A stretch of DNA of 64,000 nt from the NCBI GenBank assembly GCA_946699065.1, contig CAMPDV010000210.1:248001-312000 (forward strand), given 5' to 3'. Under the pieces are notes generated by a model. It saw only the letters and a list, made by a program, of their open reading frames with translations. It was not told where the DNA came from and did not search any database. This DNA comes from Loxodes magnus. Its lineage: Eukaryota > Ciliophora > Karyorelictea > Loxodida > Loxodidae. This document shows positions 47,024 to 57,844 of this stretch, piece by piece. Each line of letters begins with the position of its first letter. The first letter of the stretch is position 1. The translations under genes were made by a program, and so were the position numbers.

Positions 47024-49702
47024 TCATTAATTATAAAAAACTCCCTTAATAAATTGCCCCTTCAGTACTTTGCCATTTGAGGATTTATATACTCCATATC
47101 CTGTTCTCTTGTTTTCTATCCAATCTCCTTCGTAAATATCTCCATTGGTCCAAAAATAAGTTCCTTTGCCCCATTTTCTACTGTTTAATCATTATCCTTC
47201 GTATCTGTCTCCATTTTAGTATTTATATACTCCATTTCCAGTCATATTATCCTCTAATCAATCTCCTTCGTAGGAATCTCCATTAGCTCAATTGTAAATT
47301 CCTTTGCCTTGCTTTTTACCGTTTAAATAATTTCCTTCATATCTATTACCATTAGAAAATTTGAAAAGCCCATGTCCTGTTCTTTATTCTTCTTATCAAT
47401 CTCCTTCATAAATATCTCCATTGGTCCAAAAATAAGTTCCTTTACCTTAAAATTTACTATTCAAGAATTATCCTTCGTATTTATCTCCATTTTAGAATTT
47501 TTTAATTCCATATCCTGTCATTTTGTCTTCTTGCCAATTTCCTTCATAAGCATCTCCATTAACCCAGTTTTAAATTCCTTTTCCTTGTCTATTATTGTTT
47601 AATCACTATCCTTCGTATTTATTACCATTTCAAAATTTAATAACTCCATGTCCTGTTTTCTTGTCTTGCTACCAATCTCCTTTGTAAATATCTCCATTAG
47701 CTCAATAGTAAGTCCCTTTGCCTTAAAATTTACCTTTTAAGAATTATCCTTCGTATCTGTTTCCATTTTAAAATTTTTCAATACCATATCCTGTTATAAT
47801 GTTTTCTTATCATTCTCCTTCGTAAATATTCCCATTTGCTCAATAAAAAGTTCCTTTACCTTATTTTTTATTATTTAATCAATTTCCTTCATATCTGTTT
47901 CCGTTTTAAAATTTGTCAACTCCATAGCCAGTTCTCTTGTTTTCTTACCAATTGCCTTCATAATAATCTCCATTAATTCAATAATAAGTTCCTTTTCCTT
48001 AAAAGTTATTATTCTAGAATTAGCCTTCGTATCTATCTCCGCTTTTATATTTTCTAACTCCAAATCCTGTTCTTTTATCTTATAACCAATCTCCTTCGTA
48101 AATATCTCCATTAGTCCAATAAAAGGTTCCTTTGCCTCATTTTTTACCATTTAGTCATTATCCTTCGTATCTTTCTCCGTTTGAAAATTAAATAATTCCA
48201 TATCCAGTACTCTTGTCTTCTAGCCAGTCTCCTTCGTAAATATCTCCGTTAGCCCAGTAGTAAGTTCCTTTGCCTTAAAATTTACCATTTAGAAATTATC
48301 CTTCATATCTATCTCCTGTCCAAGGACTTTACTATCATTTATAAACTCCAAGTCCTATTCTCTACTCTTCTTATCAATCTCCTTCGTAAATATCTCCATT
48401 AACCCAATAGAAAGTTCCTTTACCTTGTAGTTTATTATTTTAAAATTGTCCTTAATATCTATCACCATTTTTCAATTTTCAGACTCCATATCCTGTCCTG
48501 TTGTCTTCTGACCATTCTCCTTCGTAAATATCTCCGTTATTGTAATAATAAGTTCCTTTGCCTTATTTTTTATCATTTAAAAATTATCCTTCGTATCTGT
48601 TTCCTGTCCAAGGACTTTCTTGTCATTTAAAAACTCCGTATCCTGTTATATAGTCTTAATGCCAATCTCCTTCATATATATTTCCATTGATATAATAATA
48701 AGTTCCTATGCCTTGTCTCTTCCCATTTACTATTTATCCTATATACCTATCCCCATTCTGATACTTTATTTCTTCTTCAACTGCTTACATAGATCGATTT
48801 CTCTTTTGTGTTTTATCTTCTTCTCTTATAAAAATCTATTCTATCTTCCTTTCACTAATTACTTATTCTTGATTAAAATACTTTCTTTTTCCTTCTAGCA
48901 ATTTTTTCTGCAACTCTTATATATTAATTCTCTACTAGGCTTCACTTTTCCAGCATTCCTATATACACTCTCTATAGTCTTAAGGACAGTTGGCACTTAT
49001 TTATTCCCTTTCACCTCTCTTTACTCCCTCTATTAACACACTCTCTATCACATTCTCAAATGGCATTCTTCTTTCAGCTATCTCTCACATAGTCATTCCT
49101 AGCGCATATATATCAGATTGAAAGCTGTATTCAGGTCTCATTTAAAATAATTCTGGTGCCATTCAGCATAAAGTTCCTTTTTATTAATTGCTTTCCTAAA
49201 AAGAGCTTTTTTATCTGGAAGCTACTTTTTATTTAGTATATCCAAAATCACATATTTTAGCTCTGCATTTTTCATCCAATAAAACATTAAGACTTTTCAA
49301 GTCTCTATGAATTATTCCTTTTCCATGGATATAATTCAAGCCTTCCGCTATTTCTAAACTTATTTAGTATCTTCTACTTCAATTTATTTCTTACTCACTG
49401 TGAAGTAAATTGAATAGCGATTAATACATTAGTTCCATTACTAAACTGGCAGGAGAAAGACAGTATCCATATAGCATAACTACGTTTGGATGTCTCATTT
49501 ATGACATTATTTAAAGCTCAGTTTCGAGTTCTTTTTAAGCATTTTATGTTAGATTCTCTTCATAAAACTATTTTATAGCCACTTCATTCACTTCACTCCA
49601 TTTACCAGCATATACTTTTCCAAAGCTTCCCTTTCCTAATTTTTTAATCTTCTTTAAGCTTGTATTAAGAATGATTAATCCCTATTAAGCACTGCCTAGC
49701 AT
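47024..49702 (-). CDS. Protein kinase (TKL-like) fused to 24 MORN repeats
   Basis: Complete single-exon frame, ATG 49702 to TGA 47026-47024, 892 residues. Kinase domain, residues about 17-285: [14 protein letters not shown] glycine loop, VAIK lysine, [13 protein letters not shown] catalytic loop, [27 protein letters not shown]. The HRDLKxxN loop and MAPE motif fit tyrosine-kinase-like Ser/Thr kinases. A charged linker of about 60 residues follows, then 24 MORN motifs in 12 dimers of 46 residues (e.g. [28 protein letters not shown]) and a partial one ending FYN. MORN arrays usually bind membranes or proteins, so cortical or membrane targeting is likely. All catalytic residues are present, so it should be active. 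TAA/TAG are Gln throughout and about 20 TGA codons are Trp. The final TAA-TGA is read as Gln then stop. Confidence 0.95.
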
Positions 49703-49949
49703 TTTATAACATATAGAGAATATTTAAATAAACCAGTAGAAAATACCAGAATCGAACTGAAATAGATTACTGTCATTTTATTAATTAACTAAATATTATG
49801 AAAATAAGGCAAATGCTTATTAATTATTTGTATGGTTTATTTTATTATGCTTACTCTAAATTACTCTATTAGTTTCTTTTTAAGATTTATACACTCGATA
49901 TAATAAAATTAGGTTCACTTTTTTTAATAGGATCAATGAGTTTTTCTCC
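49703..49949. other. Upstream region of the kinase gene
   Basis: AT-rich leader and promoter region by position. No specific element recognised. Confidence 0.4.
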
Positions 49950-51100
49950 TGCCTAATGTATTAATCAAAATTGGGATTTAATTCAGATTTTATTGCTTTC
50001 TAGTTAAATTTCTTAGGGTTTTTATAATCTTTTAATATCAGATAATATGTTTATAATTTGTCGAAATTGGAAAGATTTCTCACTTTAAAGCTTTTTGCTT
50101 ACAAGATAAATTAAATGCTTGGCGTTCTTGGAGGTTTTTCTACCTCTTTCCAGCATTTTCTAGATTGTTCTAGAGGCTAAATATAAAAGTTTTTAAATCT
50201 TTGAAACTTTCTCCTTTTTTATGCATAAGGTCCTTGAATTATTTTTTTGCCTAAATAATTTTTTTTCTTGCTTATTTTCTGAAATTGTTTTAATATTAAT
50301 ATTCTATTTCTTTTTTTATTTTTATCTGATGTTGCTTCTTCTTTTTATTCTCCCACATCTTCTAAGAGTTTCCGTACTCTTACTGAAGTTGTAAAATTTC
50401 TAACATCCTTTTCACAGATTCATTTGAGAGTTACAATAGATGTATCTTTTTTCTTGCTTAGGCTAGGATCTTTGCTTTTACTTCTTCAATTATCATTGAT
50501 AATTTCCTTATTTTCTTAGCTACAGTTAACATTGAAACTTTTGTAGTTTATAATTGAATTTTAGTTTTAGTGAAATATTCCAGAATCTGTTATGTTCTTT
50601 TCTTAGTTCATTAGTTTCGATTCTTTTTCCTCTGCTATATCAAGTTTTTTATGATCTTTCTTCAACTTTATGGTTATTTCCTGGAAATCCAGCACCACTT
50701 TAAGCAGCTAATCATAACTTATTAACTTTTTGGTGACGAAATCAGAAAATTCTGTGTAATTTATAATTTTAATCTATTCTAGATTTTTCTTCCTAGTTAG
50801 AATCTCGATTTGGTGGATTTTTTTTGACTACCTTTACCGGTTCTAGTCTCTCTATGATTTCATTAACTATGCTTTATTGGATTGAAAATATTAATCTAAA
50901 TCCTGACGTCTTTTTTACTTATTTTCTCGTATTAAATGAAAATTTATTTTATCTTCCTTTTATATTTGACGTCACATTCACTTTTCGTGACATAGAATCT
51001 GTATTCTTCTCTTATCAAATCTTATGCTTATTCAATATTAAAATAATATTTATCTTGCTTGATTCCCCTATTTTCCATTTTCTTTTAGCCGCTCTTTATA
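49950..51100 (-). pseudogene. ORF1 remnant: coiled coil and decayed zinc knuckle
   Basis: The minus strand near 50700-50560 reads LLKVVLDFQEITIKLKKDHK, then AEEKESKLMNQEK, matching the ORF-B coil of the small retroelement (IKVVLNLQEDIKRLKKDN; AEGIESRLMTQE). Near 50430-50390 the knuckle reads YIYCNSQMNLWKGC: the second and fourth ligands remain, the first Cys is Tyr and His is Asn. Clearly decayed. Confidence 0.65.
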
Positions 51101-51880
51101 AGTTCAAAATTTCTCGAAAGATCTAGTTATAAAAATTAAAATTTGAATAAACTGAATAAATTAAAATCTTCACTTTTGTCAAATTTCCTTCTGTTATTTA
51201 TCAGATATTTTGAATATTTATACTTAGCATCATGCAGTTACTGTGGATTATTTGATTACTTAAGAACTAATCAATTTATTCGTGATTGAACCTTGGAAAT
51301 ATATTTTCTTTTTTTAAATCAGATGCTTAACTTCTTTTGACACTATTCAACCTTCGTTATGCAACAGTAGGAGGATTTTATCTATCTCATTCTCACCACA
51401 TAATTACTACATCTATCAACATAATTACTATAAAAAAATATTGCCTTTCTTGCTGAATATACATAAACTGGAGTAAAAGTCAGTTGACTTTATTTTTAAA
51501 AATTGTAGATTGGCATTATAAGCGATATTTTTAAATATCAGCTGTATTTATAAAGTTTTAATTTTGACAAGTATAGCAATATAACTTTATCATGCTAATT
51601 TATATGCAGCTAAAGATTATTGGAACTTAACTTTCAACTTTCTACTTCTTATCCATCCTATTAGATCATCAGTAACTACATAATTAGTACTTGCTTTATT
51701 AATATCCGCAACATTCACCAGAGTTCTTTTTACAGTTCTAGGAGAAATATCTTTTCGTAGCAATCTCATTAATATTCACTTAGCTTCCTATAATAAAGCT
51801 AACTAAAATAATGGAATAATAGGTCCGTCTTTCAAAAAACTAAATAAGGAAAGCAAACGACGAAAGAAGAACTAAAAAAA
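51101..51880. other. AT-rich stretch, no gene supported
   Basis: No motif, repeat or RNA gene that I can support. ORF1 of the next element begins near its end, with the start codon uncertain. Confidence 0.35.
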
Positions 51881-51899
51881 TAAAAACAATAATAAGAAT

Positions 51900-52615
51900 T
51901 TAGCTCTTCACCTGAAGGAAAAATAATAATAGGTCCAGCTGAGTCAGTTAATCCACAAGTTTAGAGTAACGACTTTCTTCAAGATTAAATTGAAAAATTG
52001 AAAGCAATGATCACTAAATAAGATGAAATGATATTCAATTACGGAGATCGAATTCGAGAACTTATGGATTGCATCGAAGATTAAAACAACGAATTAAAAA
52101 TATTGAGAAGCTAGCTAATAAAAAGTAGTTTAGTTACAGAATAGTAATTATGAGAAATGTCATAATCAAATTTTAAATAATCTCAATGCATGATTATAGA
52201 AGAAACTCCAACCCAATTTTAGAATACATAATAAAATGAACCTAGTTAAGAATAGGCAAGTACGGATTTAACTAAAAGAATTGAACAACTGGAAAATAAA
52301 ATATTTAAAAAGAAGAACACTGAAAAATAAATAAAAAATTGTTGGTATTGCTACTCACGGAATCACTTACTAAGACACTGCAAAGAATGAAAGCATTTAC
52401 AGATAAGAGAAGAGCAGAAAACATGAAGAGCTTTAAATAAACTATGGATTACTGAAAATGGAGTTTACAGACAAAAACTTTTAATACGCAACAAAGAAAA
52501 TTAACAGTGGTAACCATCCACTTACAAAAAAGATCGGGGAAGACTTACCACGTAAAAAAATTGGTCTGCAGGTACCTGGTTGAAAGCCCAGGGATAGCAA
52601 ACTTTTATTTAACAC
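51900..52615 (+). CDS. LINE ORF1: coiled coil, intact CCHC knuckle, NGVY motif
   Basis: Best-preserved ORF1 here. The frame reads SSPEGKIIIGPAES, then a coil (FLQDQIEKLKAMITKQDEMI; RELMDCIEDQNNELKILR), a Q/T-rich linker, a short second coil (TKRIEQLENKIFKKK), and the knuckle NCWYCYSRNHLLRHC (52340-52381, CX2CX4HX4C). KTWRALNKLWITENGVYR and a basic tail follow to about 52610. Two TGA codons after the knuckle read as Trp and align with residues of other copies. No break in this frame over about 235 residues; the N-terminal start is not fixed. Gag-like RNA-binding protein; an RT partner is not adjacent. Confidence 0.8.
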
Positions 52616-53279
52616 TAAGTTCATTTATTATTATTAATAAAAGCTAACTCAGAAAGACTAATTAAATACTTTATCCTTTTTTCTAGAAATAAAGTATTAA
52701 AGCTACTAGCAGAATACAAAACTACTAGAGCCACTAATGTAATTACTTTTAATATGAAGCAACATTTACCTTATAAATATCTCTCATATTATCTAATTAG
52801 GTATTAATGGGAGATAAATCCTTATTTCTATCCTTCAAGGGTAAAAAATAAACTTAATGCTTATAAAATATTCTTTTGTCATCATTAATTTAAGCTTCAA
52901 AGGTAGCTAAAATTAAAGTATCAGTACGTTTTCCTATCTTTCGTTTAAGTAAAGATGTATAATAGAAATGATTAGTGTTATTTCTATGAGTTTCTCTAGC
53001 TTTTATCTTATTAATTTCATAGCTTAAAGTAAGTTAATAAATCCATGTGTATATATATTGGGTTGTTTGACTCTCAAATATAAAATGTAATATAGAAAAG
53101 AAGATAAAAAATAGAAGATACTATACTTATAGAGACTTTGGCGAAAAGATACAACTTTCAGGTTTTGAGATTTTAAAAAAAAATAGTTTCATCTCAAACG
53201 TTTAGAAATTAAAGAATATGATAGCGACTAAAAATTTTTATAGCATTTGAAAATTAAATGAAAGTAGCTTGAAAAATAA
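52616..53279. other. AT-rich stretch, no gene supported
   Basis: No motif or RNA gene. It separates an ORF1 from the duplicated unit. Confidence 0.35.
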
Positions 53280-53607
53280 GCACTATTAAAAAAGTACTGA
53301 TATTAAGAAAAGTCTTAAGGGAATAAAATTATTTGAAAGGAAGTTAAATTTTCGCTAAGTTTGGGATAGGAGTAATAAAGTATGAAATATGTAATAATTT
53401 AAAGGAAGCTAGACAGTTTAAGCTAATATCAACTATTAGTTAAAACTATTATTAATAAATTATTTATTTAACTAAATCAAGGAACTTTACTCAGACTGAT
53501 AAAAGTATAGAACCTACTAGTTTTAGTTGCAATCAGATAGAATAAATATAAGAAGAAACTCTGCTGATATCAGGAGAGTGGTATTTTAACTAATAAAATA
53601 AGTTACT
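53280..53607 (+). repeat. Duplicated unit, second copy, left part
   Basis: Matches 28350-28675 nearly without indels. It ends in the left target duplication ATAAAATAAGTTACT (53593-53607) of the inserted retroelement. The start codon of the drawn ORF is TTG here. Confidence 0.8.
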
Positions 53608-53617
53608 ATAAAATAAA

Positions 53618-53884
53618 ATGGAAGGCTTCAAAAAGGGTTTCTATACCACCTCCTCGAAGAAGGAGAGGAAACCAGAAGCAAATCTCGGACAGTCTTCTTA
53701 CGCTTAACCTTAACCTTTTTCTTAATAACCTTAACAACCTGGAACATAATAGAACCACGAAGAACGGAAACAGACTCAGAAAAGCACTCATATGCTTACT
53801 CCAACGTGGGAGGAGAAGATTAGAAAACAGGCAAAATCTGCTTTGCACTAGGAGGTCACAGATTTAACCCTTCTGGCCAGATGA
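53618..53884 (+). CDS. ORF-A of the long retroelement
   Basis: 88 residues from ATG 53618 to TGA 53882-53884. Begins MEGFKKGFYTTSSKKERK, then Q/P-rich (SYAQPQPFSQQPQQP). Same start, stop and ATGA overlap as the copy at 7743; six codons shorter. Confidence 0.6.
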
Positions 53885-54540
53885 GCATGGAACAGTTCAT
53901 TAAAGTTGTACTAAACCTCCAGGAAGAGGCCAAAAAGTTTAGGAAGGACAATGAGAAGCTAATGCATTAACTTAACCTAGCAGAAGGAATAGAGTCAAGA
54001 CTCATGTCCTAGGAAAGAGAACTAAGCGCCTTTTGAAACATATCGCAAAGTCAGAATAGTTAATCCTAAAATTAGCTTCAGTAACAGACTGAACTGGATA
54101 ACAGACTCATAAAAATAGAAGAGAAATTTTAAACATTTAAGAAAGATCAAAGCGAAACTGGAGCTATACAAATGGAAATCGAAGCCTAAAAAGAGCAAAT
54201 CCATCAAGAAAAATAATTAAAAATCAAAAAAAAATGTTTCTGCTGTGGAAGCGTATGACATCTTTATCGGAAGTGTTGGAAATTTTAAAAGAAATAAAGA
54301 AACTATTGGATAAAAGAGCAAAAAAAGAAGAAGCAAGAATGAAAAGAATGTATTGTAATCCGGATGGTTCAATATACAAGATTAAGATGAAACCAAGGCA
54401 AGTTAAAGGAGGAAAAACCGTGAAAAATCCGAGTTCGCTAAAATTGGGCGACCCGAACTTTTATATTTAACAGCAGGGAGCATGAACTGCTGTCTTCCTG
54501 ATGGGGGTTGAAAATCCCTAAAACGGAAAACATAAATTAA
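53881..54540 (+). pseudogene. ORF-B of the long retroelement
   Basis: Starts MSMEQFIKVVLNLQEEAKK at 53881. The coil runs to about residue 110 (ELDNRLIKIEEKFQTFKK), then the knuckle CFCCGSVWHLYRKC at 54235-54276 with Trp from TGA. After the knuckle two extra bases relative to the 8-kb copy shift the frame before YCNPDGSIYKIKM, the conserved C-terminal motif. Frameshifted but otherwise well preserved. Confidence 0.75.
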
Positions 54541-54593
54541 TATTATTATATTTTTTAAAACCGCCATAGTTGTTCGAAGGTGAACAGCAAGGT

Positions 54594-54824
54594 CATCTTC
54601 GTCAGAGGTTGGGGAAGTTAAGTACCCATAACCGACTTTATGTCTTCCTCTGCTTTGGTTTGGCCTCAAGACATAAGATTCTTAGACCTTCGACACTGGC
54701 TTGGCTTGGCTTGGCTTCGTTTATTTTTAATTCTGGAACTAAAAAGAAATAATATTGCGAGCTTCATCAGAGGTGGGGAATTTAAGTACCCATAATTGAC
54801 ACATGTCGTCCTCTGCTTTGGTGA
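54594..54824 (+). repeat. Pair of about 62-base direct repeats with a conserved hairpin
   Basis: Copies at about 54594-54655 and 54760-54824. Each has CAGAGG pairing with CCTCTG, with an inner GGG/CCC pair around TTAAGTACCC. Both stems are kept while loop bases differ. Between them lies GGCTTGGCTTGGCTTGGCTT near 54691. Lies in the 3' region of the retroelement. Confidence 0.7.
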
Positions 54825-54889
54825 TGCAATGAGACACAATCCTGCCATGCCCTTGGACCTCCAGCAAGTATTAAAGATTACGAGTATTC

Positions 54890-55012
54890 TGAAATTATAT
54901 CAGTATTGAACATTTTTATCAGTACTGAATAATTATACCAGTATTGAACAAGATTTATCAGTATCTGATAATTTTATCAGTAACAAACATTCTTGTCAGT
55001 ACGAAACATTTT
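54890..55012 (+). repeat. Short tandem repeat, TATCAGTA-type units
   Basis: Five to six imperfect units of about 21 bases with core TATCAGTACTGAACA, directly before the terminal hairpin of the retroelement. Confidence 0.75.
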
Positions 55013-55019
55013 TTTTTAA

Positions 55020-55076
55020 AGAGCTGAGCACCAACGAGAGTGCTACGTGTTATATAATCAAATTTATTTATTTATT
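55020..55076 (+). repeat. LINE 3'-terminal hairpin, copy 6
   Basis: Loop CAACGAGAGTGC as in copy 2; the 3' arm is partly changed (GTGTTAT). ATAATC and ATTT units end exactly at the right target duplication, proving that the hairpin plus tail is the element terminus. Confidence 0.85.
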
Positions 55077-55455
55077 ATAAAATAAGTTACTTTGCTTTGA
55101 CTTGAGTAACAAAAATGGGAAAAGCTCAATTAAAAGAATTTAAACTTAGTATATAATTTATTTATATAAATTTTAACTCAAATTACGCTAATTTATTATA
55201 ATTTTAATACTTCACCTACTTTGCTCATTATATCTTGATTAAATTCTATCAAGTTTAACCAAAGATTTCATAGTATTTCAAAAAGATGTAAATGCTTCAT
55301 TTACCTCCACTTAATTTTATTAGGGTTATAATAGTTTTAAATAACTCAATCTGCTATTTTTTTAATTTAGCTTCAATAGGAAAAATTCGTTTGAAAATAA
55401 ATTATCTAATAAGGCAGATATTTAGTTTTAAGATAATGACTAGTTGATAATATCA
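55077..55455 (+). repeat. Duplicated unit, second copy, right part
   Basis: Matches 29232-29590. The 550 bases between left and right parts of the 28-kb copy are missing here, a deletion older than the retroelement insertion. Confidence 0.8.
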
Positions 55456-55470
55456 AATAAATGAGATTAT

Positions 55471-55503
55471 AGAACGCGTAGCACCTCAATGATGTGCAGC
55501 TCT
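55471..55503 (-). repeat. LINE 3'-terminal hairpin, copy 7
   Basis: Minus-strand copy, AGAGC pairing with GTTCT by one G-T pair, followed on the minus strand by ATAATCTCATTTATT. It faces copy 6 tail to tail across the duplicated unit. Confidence 0.75.
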
Positions 55504-56032
55504 TTAATAAAGATTTTTAAAGTTAAAAATTCTTTGCTGAAGTCTTCTAAAGACCATTATTCCCCTGTGAGTTTTGTCTTTTATAGGGCCGCAATCAGAA
55601 TGCTACCCTAAGAGACCTTAGTATCTAGCATCTTTCATCATTAATCCTACTTGATGCCACTTCGATTCTGTCTTGTCTTCTCTTGGCTCCTACCAAAATT
55701 TTTGTTTGGTTCTTCACCTATGGGGTACTGGAGGATTGTTTTTCCCTATTTATTTATATGATATAATCTAAAAACCTATTTTCATCAGAAAAAATTACTA
55801 GAGGTTTAGCATCACTTTAACTAACTATTGGAAATGTATCTGATTCTCAGTGAGTAATTCTGATACTTCATATTTCAAGATATTCTTAGCCTATTTCCTA
55901 GACTTTTCCTTATATATTAGGATTTCAACCTTTCGCGTTTTTTAATTGACTTTTCCCTAATTCTAGAGATTCTAGGATACTACTTCTCCTATATTTTTAA
56001 GATGCTAAAAGCTTTATTTTTTTACCTTCCAT
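55504..56032 (-). CDS. ORF of a minus-strand element ending at a LINE hairpin
   Basis: ATG 56032 gives MEGKKIKLLASQKYRRSS, then EIGQEYLEIWSIRITHWESD and IFSDENRFLDYII. After a frame change near 55760 it reads PHRWRTKQKFWQEPREDK, then CGPIKDKTHRGIMVFRRL, ending at the hairpin. Basic end and position suggest a retroelement protein; family unknown. Confidence 0.45.
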
Positions 56033-56391
56033 CTTAGATTTTTTAAAGATAGTTAAAATTAAATGAAAGTTCTTTCAGACCCTTTTACTAATCTAAGATA
56101 AAATGCTCTCAAGTAAAATAAATTCCAATATTTTATGTTTATATAGTAATATAAAAAAAATGCAAAGCGGCTTTCCTTTTTCAATGGACAAGTAGGCATT
56201 GAAATAAAAAATTCCTTACAAAAAAGTTAATAGAACACTCAATACCTGCATTGAAAACTGAAAAAAGTGACAACTTGATTGAATCTCTGAAAGTGATAAT
56301 TAAGAAATAAAAATAAATAAAGAAGGCATAGTAAGGTAATTCAATATAGACTTGTATATTTTAGATTTGATAATGCTGAAATAGAAAAAAT

Positions 56392-57540
56392 GAATTCTTA
56401 ATAGATGATACAGATTTTGATGAATTTGATCACATTTTAAATTGCTTTTATTACACAGATATTCTTTAGGAATTTAATAGCATCACATTTCTATTCGATA
56501 AGATTCCAAAAGACTAATATTATATGATTAAAACTATAAATTTCAATTTCACTAAAGCCAAATTCCTAAAGTAGATAAATTTATTAAAATCTTTATAAGG
56601 ATCTAAGACAGAAAATGATGGAAATTTCTAAGTTACAAGATGAAAATTAAATAAATCTCTTTAATCAAAAATAAGAAAATTAGTAGGATGAGTTAGAATG
56701 AGAGATTTTATCTAAGCTTAGGAACTTTTTATTTAGACTATTGAATGATTTATATAACATAATTAGGCTTAATGCTGAAGCACTTATAGTTTATTTATTT
56801 AATAGATAATATAGTTAATATATCAACTTTAAAAAATAAAGATATTCGAAGAGGACTTAAACTCATTAGAAGAAAGAAATATTCGAAATAAGTAAACCAT
56901 CATAAAGTATGATGATGAGGTTCATATAGTAGACCGAAGAACTAAAACCGAAGTCTATGAAGAATGATAGAGTTAGAGTATGAGAATTCAATAAGGAACA
57001 AAACGATAAAATTTGAGTAAAATTAGATTCAAGATTCCAAACAAATTGAAGGAAATTTGTAGAAATATTGAAAAAACATTCACTAAAATAGAAAAAAAAT
57101 TTCATATAACAAGGAAAATGAGCTAAATTTGCAACAGTAATAGATATTATGATGGAAACATCCAAGAAAAAAAAGTAACATCTGTCGAGATATTAGCTTC
57201 TAGGAATTTAAAGAAAGAAATATTGAATCTTATCTTTCAGAAATTGAAAAACACTGGAGAAAAAAATTTAAAATACAAGATATAAAATAGCGAATAACTA
57301 GAGATTAAATGCAGGACTAAAAGAAGTTCAATAGTAAATTACTAAACAAAAAAAATCAACATGTACTTTTAAGCCGAAAGGTTAATTATATTAATAATTA
57401 AAGATTAATTTAGTTATAAAAACCAGGAAAAAGGTACATATCTAAATAAATGTATAATTGAAGAATTTACTCTTCTCTTAAAATTTTCCTACTTTATCAT
57501 TTTAAGAAAAATGTGTTTAATAATGAAATTTGAAAGAAGA
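56392..57540 (+). CDS. Host-like gene of unknown function (5' end not fixed)
   Basis: One frame without shift reads EFLIDDTDFDEFDHILNCFY, then FNSITFLFDKIPKDQYYMIK, later FEEDLNSLEERNIRNKQT and KYDDEVHIVDRRTKTEVYEE, and KKVTSVEILASRNLKKEI. Composition is consistent for over 350 residues. Upstream bases near 56338 contain GTAATTC...TATAG and may hold a short intron and first exon. The stop is uncertain. No family is recognised. Confidence 0.5.
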
Positions 57541-57844
57541 AGTTCGTAAGATAGAAATATCTTAAAATAAATATTAAAGTTATTAATAATTTTTATCTAT
57601 TATTCCTATTTAAAGTAGCTTCTTCGTTTTAAAGATCCTTTTTTAAGTGCTTTCTAAACATAATTATTTATAAATTATGCTAATATTGTATGTCTTTTCT
57701 AGAAATGCTTTTTTAATAAAGCAATTTAAATACAAATATTTAAAATGAATTTACTTTTTTAATTACATATATAACAACAAACAAATAATTAATAAAATAA
57801 TAAAAATTAATTATAGATTTAGAATGCAATTGATATCTTTTAGA

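Larger units (their letters stand above)
53608..55076 (+). mobile_element. ORF1-only retroelement, long form, with 15-bp target duplication
   Basis: Bounded by ATAAAATAAGTTACT at 53593-53607 and 55077-55091. It carries ORF-A, ORF-B with knuckle, a GC-richer region with a duplicated hairpin motif, a short tandem repeat, and the LINE-type terminal hairpin with ATTT tail. No RT. The insertion splits a copy of the 28-kb duplicated unit, giving an internal check on its borders. A non-autonomous element mobilised by a LINE RT is the simplest reading. Confidence 0.9.

Noticed and set aside
47077..48898. Several plus-strand ORFs of 60-90 codons
   Set aside because: Antisense shadows of the kinase-MORN gene; their Ser/Phe/Leu content mirrors the repeat codons.
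54403..54848. Short standard-code ORFs on both strands
   Set aside because: Overlap the GC-richer structured 3' region of the retroelement; no conservation of frame between its two internal repeats.
57174..57215. A decayed CCHC knuckle in one frame
   Set aside because: It aligns base by base with other knuckles only loosely, and the region is better explained by the continuous frame starting at 56392, which is read in another phase.
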